A DNA stretch of 64,000 nucleotides, taken from positions 1,694,001-1,758,000 of the forward strand of contig CAUEEP010000733.1 of the NCBI GenBank assembly GCA_958450365.1, written 5' to 3'. This document shows positions 57,006 through 64,000 of this stretch, one piece after another (the stretch's first letter is position 1; every line of letters starts with the position of its first letter). The translations under genes and the position numbers were made by a program. Below the pieces are notes generated by a model, which was not told the DNA's origin, searched no databases, and saw nothing but the letters and a program-made list of their open reading frames with translations. The stretch is from Mesorhabditis belari. Its lineage: Eukaryota > Nematoda > Chromadorea > Rhabditida > Rhabditidae.

Positions 57006-57793
57006 TTGACTTGGGTTGGTTTACTGTAGCCATTGACCAAGCGACTACTACGGTAATCCTGTACTACTGTAAGCAATACTTATACAATTCTCAAGCTCAG
57101 ACAATAATCGCGAATTTTGTACTTGTACGTTAAGCATTATGTTTTTGTCAAAATTACCAAAAATCCAAAAGAGCATCGCGAAAACCCAAGAGATTTGATA
57201 TACATCTTGCAAGAAAATGATCAATACTCTTCATTTGCAGGCTACATTTGTATAAACAGTTTGTAGTTCTATACAATATTCTATACAAATCATGCTTTCA
57301 ACAGCACTTGCTCGCAATGGATTGAAAGGAATCTCCGAAAACACTGTCTTGTCACTTGTCAAGACAAAGATCTTTTGGGGAAAATTTATGTCAATTTTGT
57401 ACTTCAAAATGTTCCGATCTCGAAAAATTGCAAGGAAATTTGTAAAAAAAGCGAACGATAAAGCTTTTTCAAGCAAAACTTTCCGGATTTTCCATGATCA
57501 ATAAAAACTTCAGAGGTCAATTAAATCGTTATAAAGATTTTTGAACTCTTCTGCAATTTTCAAAAGCCGCAAGAGTTCTGGGAAATGATTCAGAAAAAGC
57601 GACTTTTGCTCTCAAACATCAGTTCTTAATGGGGGGTTAATTTGGTGAAAATTTCTTGGTTCCAATTTGAAATACCCCCGGGAACACCTAAAAGGATGAC
57701 ATTCTTTACAAAAATGTGTGACTTTAATTACGAGACTCTTCTCGGAAAAGCTTGACATTAGTTCTATAAAAATTTATTCTTTTCAAGAATATC
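57006..57793. other. intergenic; an AT-rich inverted ORF pair
   Basis: Overlapping 70-80-codon ORFs on both strands at about 57231-57504 are most likely chance or a worn repeat. No gene supported. Confidence 0.3.
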
Positions 57794-58748
57794 ATGGATT
57801 GTCCTAATATCTCGAAATATTCAACGAACGGGCCACTGAAAGTGCTCTTTTCTTGCCAGATTTTGTTTGCTTTCTCAGCGATGTTCGCTCTCTTTGTCAC
57901 GTCGAAACGGGTTTTCTCATCATTTCTTTTGGATTCGACATTTAAAGAGCATCTATTTTGTTGCTATATTGTTCAGTTTATTCAGGCTTTTGCGATGCTT
58001 TGCTCACAGGTGAGCGTGTCGGTTTTATTGATGAAAACAGTTCATTAAACTGTAGATAAACTGTATCTATTCGATGCAAAGACTTACAAGATTCAAGAGT
58101 TCATACTTATAAGCATAGTATGAATCCTAGATGAAGCCATGTAGCCAAGTAGTCTTTAACTATTTGAGCCGTAGAAGTTCATAGTTGTTCACAAGGCTAA
58201 AATCAAGAGTGTAAAAAGTTTGTTTTTTTTTGAAAGTTTTCTTTTTTGGCTTAAACTTATCCAGAAAGTTCTCTTCGACGTTAAAAAATTCTATCACAAT
58301 TTTTACCGTGACAGCTGTTTACAAGAGAATGGTTAGAAGTGACCGTGAGATGAACGAAATTGAGTCAAACACAAGTCGAGTACGGCGAGTACGATAGTTT
58401 TGCGATAGCGTTTTTAGTTTTTGCGAAAGTGCAATGGTTTTCTCAAGAAGAAAAATCTGCAAATCTAAGAGCGGGGTTAAAAAAGGCTTCTCGCTTCGGT
58501 CAAGTTGTACGCTGTTCTTGCAATAGTACTTTGTAGTCGACACTTTGTACTATCGCAAGCACGTCCGAAGTGCAAGTATTCCCACTAGGCAAAATCCCGT
58601 TCTTATCAGCTTCCCGGTTGAAAAGTCAGAATGTTTCACGTTTTTAATTGTCTTAAACGTCAGGGTTTGTTGGAAAATTTTTTTTTTTTTTTTTTTTTTA
58701 AAAAAGAAAAAAACACCCAAAAAAAATTTTTTTTTTTTAAAAAAGGGG

Positions 58749-58780
<32 letters not shown>

Positions 58781-58894
58781 TATTTTTTTTTTTTTAAAAA
58801 AGAAATGGGGAGGGGAAAATTTTTTTTTAAAAAAAAAATAAAAAAACAAAGGGGGAAAAGGGGTTATTTATTTTTTTTATATTTGGGATATTTT

Positions 58895-58927
<33 letters not shown>

Positions 58928-61827
58928 TTATAAAGGTTTTTTTTTTTTTAGGGTTTAAAAAGAGATATTGGGATTTTTTTTTTTTTTTTCCCCCCTCCAA
59001 AAAAAAAAAAAAAAAAAGGGGAAAAAAAAATTTTTAAAATTTTTATTTTATTTATTTTTTAAAAAAAAATTTTTTTTTAATAAAAAAAAAAAAAGTTAAA
59101 TTGGGGGGGGGGGGGGGGGGGGGGGAAGGGGGGGGGGGGGAAAAAAAAAAAAATAAATGAAACAGACAGAAAATTTGCTAAACTAACCACAGAGAAAACT
59201 CATTTTAGAGTATGATGCTCTTCCAACATGTCACTCAACCGACTTGTGAGGCGACTTTCTCCTATACTCTTTGCATTTATCTTCGCATTGGCACTTCAGT
59301 CTCCATAATTTCATTGCCAACTCTCAATTTGTCGTTGATGCTTATCCGAGTTGTTTCCTATTTTAGCGATCGTTTTTCGACTCAAAGAGAGATCAAAATT
59401 CGACGAACGTTCATGTTTTTTGCGGTAAGTTATTGATGGATAAGAATGCGATAATCCTGCTAAATCCTAGCTAGTCTATACTTGACCAAACGAGACCTAA
59501 CTCTTAACTACCCCAAAGTTATAGCGTGACCAAGCTTGGTCTTCGTTCAACCTTGTTCTGACCCTGATGAAACCAAAAATAAGTTCACCACTTTACTACT
59601 TTAGCTAATTGTGATACTGGTTGAGCAATACTGGAAATATTACGGCTTCGAGATCGTCGATTCTCAAGTTGCTTATTGCATTCTCAATTCGAAAGCATTG
59701 CTTGAGAAGTTGAATGGTGAAGGAATGATCGCTCTAATTTTTGAAATTCTCACTCTATTGATGGGTTTCTCTCTTTTTCTATTGTATCATCGACGAAATA
59801 AGTGAGTGAAGCAACAAGGCAAAGCTAACAATCGAAAGCAAAATCTCTAGATTAACTCGATCATTCGACGTTTCGGTGACTCTCGCTCGTCGCCAATTAA
59901 TGGAGACATGGCAACTTTTTCTTCCGTACAGGTATGAGTTCTTTTTAAAGGGTTTGGAGAATCTGTGAAATGGTCTTTTTGTACTACAATACAGAAATCC
60001 CATGGGATTAAGATTAAGATGCACTAAACCAGCTGACTCTCAAAGGTCAGAGTCAGTTTTGAAACAGGGTGCATCATAATTACCCGGAATCGCTTCCAAA
60101 AGTATAGCACAGCAAACATCAAATGAATCCCTTGAGATTGTTAAAACGAATCAAAGTTGAGAGTCCTTATTTTAAAAGGGTTTTTTTTAATAAAAAGGGG
60201 GGTTTTTTAAAAAAAAGGTAGTTTTAAAAAAAAAAATGGGGGGGGGGTTGGGGGGGAAAAAAAAATGCACAAATGTCAAAAATTCCTGCGTCAGCGGCGA
60301 CGCACGCTTCAGACGTGGGCGGAAGGCGCCAACTGTGGCACGTAAGTAGCCAACATCAAGCTTGTCCCATGCTTTAAGGAGCGCTTTCTTTAACGAGTCA
60401 ACGGTTCGATGTGGTTTAGCACACGCCTTAGCTTCTAGGCCCAGAAGTTCCCATTTGGGGTGACATGAGCCGGACTGATCTTTCCCGGTTACGACCTCTC
60501 TCGCACTTTTTTTTTGATGTTAGACTGAATCACTCCAGAGCGCGGTTTTCCTCGACCAGTTCTATGAGCATTTGTTCCCAATTCCTTGAACCGTTTAATT
60601 GTCCAGTTCACAAGAAAATCCTAAATTTTGAGAAATTGCACGTTTCGAAAGCCTCGACGCTCTCTTTGCCTTTGCATTTGCTTTCAAAAAACTACATTTA
60701 ACACGGCTTTGACTTTTGAATCACTGATTATGATTAGGCTGTAACCATATTTCAACTTTTAGTGTTCTCCACGCCGTTTCTTTCTTCGGCTATCAACTCC
60801 TCGGTTCGACTTATCGAACGATATTTATCAATAGGCTTGATGAAGTTACATTTGCTGCTGGCTCGGGATTCCTTTTTGTAAGTTGTGTCTTGTTTTTCTT
60901 AAAAAAAAAAAAATTTTTTTTTAAGGAAAAAAAAGAAAAGAAAAAAAAAAAAAAAAATTTTTTTTTTTTTAATTTTTTAATAATATAAAAATTTTTTTAA
61001 ATTTATTTAAAAAAAATTTTTTATTTTTTTTTTTAGAATTAAGGATTAAGGCTAGAATTTGTTCCACTCGAGTAATGCGCCTTCTAAAATGCATTTATTT
61101 GAGAAAAACTACCGTAGTCAGTACTGTTAGTTTACACTAGGGCAGCCCAATTTTGGTATCTTTTGATGAGGAGTTACAAGCCTCATTGGATGCGATCAAA
61201 ATCGAAATGATTAGATGGAAACTAATTTTGACTAATAACACTCTAACAAAGCTAAGCCCTCTTGTATTTTAATGCTTTCAGATCCCAATGTACTTTGTCG
61301 TTTTTCTCCATTGGTGATCTTCTGGATCGTGTACAGAAGAGAGAAAAGTCGAATCAACACAACAAATGCTTTACTCGATTTGGAAGGGAAAGCGAAAAAT
61401 ATCTATTTCGAGGCATATCGAAATCAATGGGAAGTTGACGAAGTGAAACGGACTCCCAGGTGAGTTCTCTTCTGGGAAATTCCTATTTCAGACGCTGAGT
61501 ACCCTTTGTATCTCTGGCTCTCTGCAAAATAGGAATTACAATTAACTCATTACCATATGCAACTTGTTTTGGGTATAGTATTCTGACTCAAATCTTTTGA
61601 CGAAAATTTGTGAAACTTGTAGAATAGTCTAAATCTCTTTCAAAAACTGATTCAGTTTTCATATAAATTAGACATTTTAGTTTTATTTTGAAGTCAATCA
61701 CGTGCTTTTCTAAGACTTTTCCTAAATTCTTAGTTCTTTCAATATATTCAATCAACTCCTATTCAGTGCCAACAGTCTCATCAACTATCTCCACAAATTT
61801 TGTCGAAAAATATCATCGAGCTCATAA
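57794..61827 (+). CDS. sra/srab-like serpentine chemoreceptor
   Basis: Exons 57794-58009, 59209-59424, 59605-59801, 59851-59932, about 60763-60880, about 61283-61459 and about 61768-61827. They encode TM1 (VLFSCQILFAFSAMFALFV), TM2 (CCYIVQFIQAFAMLCSQ), TM3/loop (SIISLPTLNLSLMLIRVVSY, a 'R-x-x-x-Y/F' end), LIVILVEQYWKYYGF, TM5 (GMIALIFEILTLLMGFSLFL), the cytoplasmic LTRSFDVSVTLARRQLMETW, VLHAVSFFGYQLLGSTYR, and IPMYF + SPLVIFWIVYRREK. A single missing T in a GTTTTT run near 61296-61301 breaks the frame between IPMYFVV and SPLVIFW. That is either a real mutation or a homopolymer sequencing error. The first intron holds a noisy homopolymer block and the fourth a mariner remnant. Expected in chemosensory neurons. 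Confidence 0.75.
58676..59155. repeat. homopolymer-dominated low-complexity block
   Basis: Nearly 480 bases of long A, T and G runs, including about 25 G followed by A runs, with abrupt edges. It sits in the first intron of the sra-like gene. Similar blocks lie at about 60176-60265 and 60899-61035. It looks like low-confidence consensus as much as real satellite. Confidence 0.7.
60063..60744 (-). mobile_element. second mariner (maT-like) remnant
   Basis: The left end ACAGGGTGCATCATAATTAC resembles the end of the 15820-16379 element, and a weak inverse lies near 60727-60744. The minus strand encodes an HTH piece (RFKELGTNAHRTGRGKPRSG) and a transposase tail (LEAKACAKPHRTVDSLKKAL, WDKLDVGYLRATVGAFRPRL). 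The catalytic middle is missing. In an intron of the sra-like gene. Confidence 0.65.
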
Positions 61828-61949
61828 AGCGAGATTAAAAGCGAACAAATTAGTCGTGTAGTTTGTATTTTTATTGTGTTTTTGCTAGCTAGATTGTTTT
61901 AAAAATAAAAGTTTATCTTTTAGACTAAATCTATCGAAATACAATGTCA

Positions 61950-62360
61950 TGAAAGGTTGTCTGATACCAGAATCGCAACCAGCACAGTAATAAACAATGA
62001 GATCTGGACTTTACAGCTTGTTGTTGGTGATATTGTAGTCGTTGAAGTTCTAGTAGTTGCAGTACTCATAGTGGTGGTGGTTGTTGATGTTGTTGTACTC
62101 GATCTTGTTACATTTTCCATAGCTGTTGTAGTAGTTGAAATATCAGTGGCAGTTGTAGTCAGTGTAGTTATCGATGTTGTTGTCGGATCCGTCTAATTCC
62201 CGGCATTGCACGAATCCCCCTTACAACGCACATAAGCATTGAATTGAGTATTCGTTGAGCATAAATAATATTCCTTGTCACCCAGTTCACAACCACATTG
62301 CCAGAAATAGTAGATCCCAGATGAGCCATTCGAAAAAACATAGGATTAGTCTTGGAAAGC
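61950..62360 (-). pseudogene. Ly6-like GPI-anchored protein with in-frame stop
   Basis: Minus strand: CGCELGDKEYYLCSTNTQFN, then CKGDSCNAGN, the 'CxxxxCN' end of a Ly6/three-finger domain. A TAG follows in frame, and the same frame then runs through a Thr-rich stalk (TTTSITTLTTTATDISTTTT and more) to a hydrophobic tail, ISLFITVLVAILVSDNLS, typical of a GPI-anchor signal. Either the TAG is a real nonsense mutation or it is removed by a splice (no good donor seen). The stalk explains the GTTGTTGTAGT-rich plus strand. Such proteins sit on the outer cell surface. Confidence 0.55.
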
Positions 62361-62639
62361 ATTTTGAGTTCAAAAGATCTGATAATTTTTTCTGTAGCTT
62401 ATCAACAACTTGAGAACCCCAACTACTTAGGCTAGGCTTATAATTACGGTAGAACGTAGGCTTCATAAGCAATTAATTTACCCTACACGACACTCCACTT
62501 GAAATGCCTAAAGATACGGCTTTATAGCTTTTCCGTTGCAACTCACCATCTCTGATCTGTACGATTTTGAGAGCATACCAACAACTGAATGTACTATTAG
62601 CTGCTGGAGTTTGAACAATCTCCGTCGTTCATGGTGTTG

Positions 62640-62735
62640 TTGGCTCAGTTCAGTTCCCGGCATTACACAAATCACCCTTACAGCACGAAGATTCATCGAA
62701 AACGTAATTGTCCGGGCACAAATCCTATTCTGAAT
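62640..62735 (-). CDS. second Ly6-like unit, partial
   Basis: The minus frame encodes CPDNYVFDESSCCKGDLCNA then GN, a clear Ly6/three-finger C-terminal pattern (CC-x-x-D-L-C-N). It parallels the unit at about 62200-62260 and is a tandem paralogue. Upstream exons were not identified, and whether it forms its own gene or an exon of a two-domain protein is open. Confidence 0.45.
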
Positions 62736-62739
62736 ATTC

Positions 62740-63420
62740 TAAAACACTCAAGTACTCGTATTCTCAAGTACTGTTAAAATTAAGTTTCGATAATTGGGAT
62801 TTTGGGAACAAATCACCAAATACTTTGCATCTAAACGACACTTCACGATAATCGAAAAACGAACTTTGATATTGAAATTGAAAACATTTTTTCAATTCGG
62901 AATCCCAAAAATAGCTTGGTTTTTATCGCAAAAGATGAACTTTTAGAAAGTGAAATTGATTCGAAATCAATGCCAATGAAAAAAATGAACACGAATTGAA
63001 TTGAAATTTGGGCTTTAGCAATGAAGAAGTGCTAAAGATCGAGCACAAAAAATGAACTCCAGAGTCATTTTCGAGCAAAAAAAAAAGATCAAAAATGAAC
63101 TCTTGATCTGGTTGGACCCTTAAAAAAGGACCCAAATCAAAAAATCAAAAAAAAAACCGTTGTTTTTAACTAGTTCTGGTTTTATAGCTTTGTTGGCTTT
63201 GTTTTGAATACAAGATTTTAACAAAAGACTTTTCTTTCAAAGCCAAGCACCTCATTCAAAAGTGTCAGAGACTTGACATTGTCTTGAAAAGCTGAATAAC
63301 AATTTTTATTGACAAAATGCTTAGGACGAGTAATTTTTTTAAACTGATTTTTTTCCGGATAGCATAATGTTTTGAGATTTTGAATCGAGTTTCATTGAAG
63401 AAGGAATACCATCCACTATC
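62740..63420. other. intergenic, AT-rich
   Basis: No gene recognised. Several AAAAATGAAC-type repeats occur at about 62930-63100. Confidence 0.3.
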
Positions 63421-63443
63421 CGAACTCGGTAGACCCTTACAGT

Positions 63444-63828
63444 AGAGTTCGGCAAACAAAACCAAAACCAAAACAGACCAAAACCAAAACCAAAACCAAG
63501 ACACCAAAACAAACCAAAACCAAAACAAACCAAAACTCAATTTGCATATAAATTAACATGTAAATTTAAAATTGTAAAATGTGAATTTAAAATTGTAAAA
63601 TGCAAATTTGCCTTTCACTTTTTTCTCACTCCACAAAATCTCGCGGCCGAAAAAAGGACCAAAACACGAGCTCGAAATTTCGAAACAAAAAATAGCCTAT
63701 GGGATAGATTTTTGGATGCTGATTTCAAATCTGCAAGCAGATTTTCTGCAAACAGAGCTCCTCCCAGTCGCGAGATATTGGCGAGTTTTGGTTAGTTTTG
63801 GTTTTGGTTTTGGTATTGGGTTGGGGAC
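63444..63828. repeat. ACCAAA simple repeat with inverted TTTGGT partner
   Basis: An (ACCAAA)n tract at about 63457-63536 faces a shorter TTTGGT tract at about 63786-63828, giving complementary arms around about 250 bp of AT-rich DNA. ORFs over the tract are low-complexity artefacts. Confidence 0.7.
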
Positions 63829-63887
63829 TATGACTCGGCGCCAAACTTTAAAGACACTTTTTGCACGCATAAAGCCTTCTTTAAATA

Positions 63888-64000
63888 TACGTTTTCTTTC
63901 ATCAAAAGGATCCACTATTTCTCTACAAAATGACTTTTGAGAGATTCCACAAAGCTTTTCTTTCGTGGATTTTATGAACTTCCAAACATAGTTGATCAAA
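63888..64000 (+). mobile_element. remnant of Tc5-like element 5' end, runs off window
   Basis: Resembles 9000-9075: ACAAAATG(A/G)CTTTTGAGA(G/A)ATT and AAAGCTTTT are shared. The plus frame reads MTFERFHKAFLSWIL, parallel to MAFEKF..KAFVFEHF of the element at 9 kb. The rest lies beyond the window. Confidence 0.5.

Noticed and set aside
58545..58849. Overlapping 98-99-codon ORFs on both strands
   Set aside because: They translate poly-A/poly-T runs (Lys/Phe strings) in a homopolymer block and have no coding character.
62041..62196. Plus-strand Val-rich ORF as a membrane protein
   Set aside because: It is the reverse complement of the Thr-rich stalk of the Ly6-like protein.

Overview
This is a eukaryotic window, almost certainly from a free-living rhabditid-type nematode. 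The sequence is AT-rich. Genes are cut into small exons with many short introns (often about 40-60 bp) that end in TTTTCAG-like acceptors. The gene families are typical of nematodes: 7TM chemoreceptors (srh-like, sra/srab-like and one unresolved), a Cys-loop ligand-gated channel, an A1 aspartic protease, a CAP/SCP secreted protein, a transthyretin-like protein, Ly6-like and other cysteine-rich secreted proteins, and a nematode-style kinase. Nothing bacterial, viral or organellar was seen, and no rRNA, convincing tRNA gene or CRISPR array.

Layout. 0-2.1 kb: repeats. 2.2-5.2 kb (-): Ser/Thr kinase with a long C-terminal extension. 5.3-6.2 kb (-): ShKT-like cysteine-rich protein. 6.7-8.5 kb (+): 7TM receptor. 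8.55-12.7 kb: transposon nest with a Tc5-like transposase, a broken pogo-like element and an inverted-repeat family. 12.9-13.9 kb (+): possible papain-fold (LRAT/NlpC-like) protein. 14.2-14.85 kb: MITE. 15.3-17.6 kb (+): MPPED-like metallophosphoesterase with a decayed mariner in one intron. 18.6-21.6 kb (-): two secreted cysteine-rich genes. 23.5-24.7 kb (+): single-exon F-box-associated-like protein. 25-27.4 kb (-): srh-like receptor. 28-31 kb (-): Cys-loop channel. 32.6-32.9 kb (-): EF-hand protein. 33.5-34.1 kb (+): unidentified exons. 34.4-38.7 kb (-): aspartic protease loaded with MITEs.

38.7-39.8 kb is an inverted duplication of the protease promoter, centred on a MITE and running through its start codon. 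40-41.2 kb (-): unidentified exons. 41.3-42.1 kb (-): RPL12 pseudogene whose missing C-terminus lies at 45.5 kb on the other strand. 43.3-49.2 kb (+): multi-exon genes of unknown function. 49.5-49.9 kb (-): transthyretin-like. 50.8-52.6 kb (+): CAP protein. 52.7-53.1 kb (-): cysteine-rich. 53.4-54.35 kb: deleted mariner inside a former exon. 55-56 kb (+): secreted protein. 57.8-61.8 kb (+): sra/srab-like receptor with noisy homopolymer introns. 62-62.7 kb (-): two Ly6-like units. 63.4-64 kb: simple repeats and a Tc5-related remnant.

The genes form no pathway. The set looks like fast-evolving environmental sensing and secretion genes (receptors, channel, secreted proteases and cysteine-rich proteins) in a repeat-dense chromosome arm. 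The most unusual features are rearrangements: the mirrored protease promoter joined to a new ORF, the RPL12 gene split by a probable 4.1-kb inversion with 13-bp microhomology, a stray copy of the channel's TM2 exon, and a mariner whose conceptual removal reopens a host reading frame. All exon models are by eye from splice signals and protein-family resemblance.
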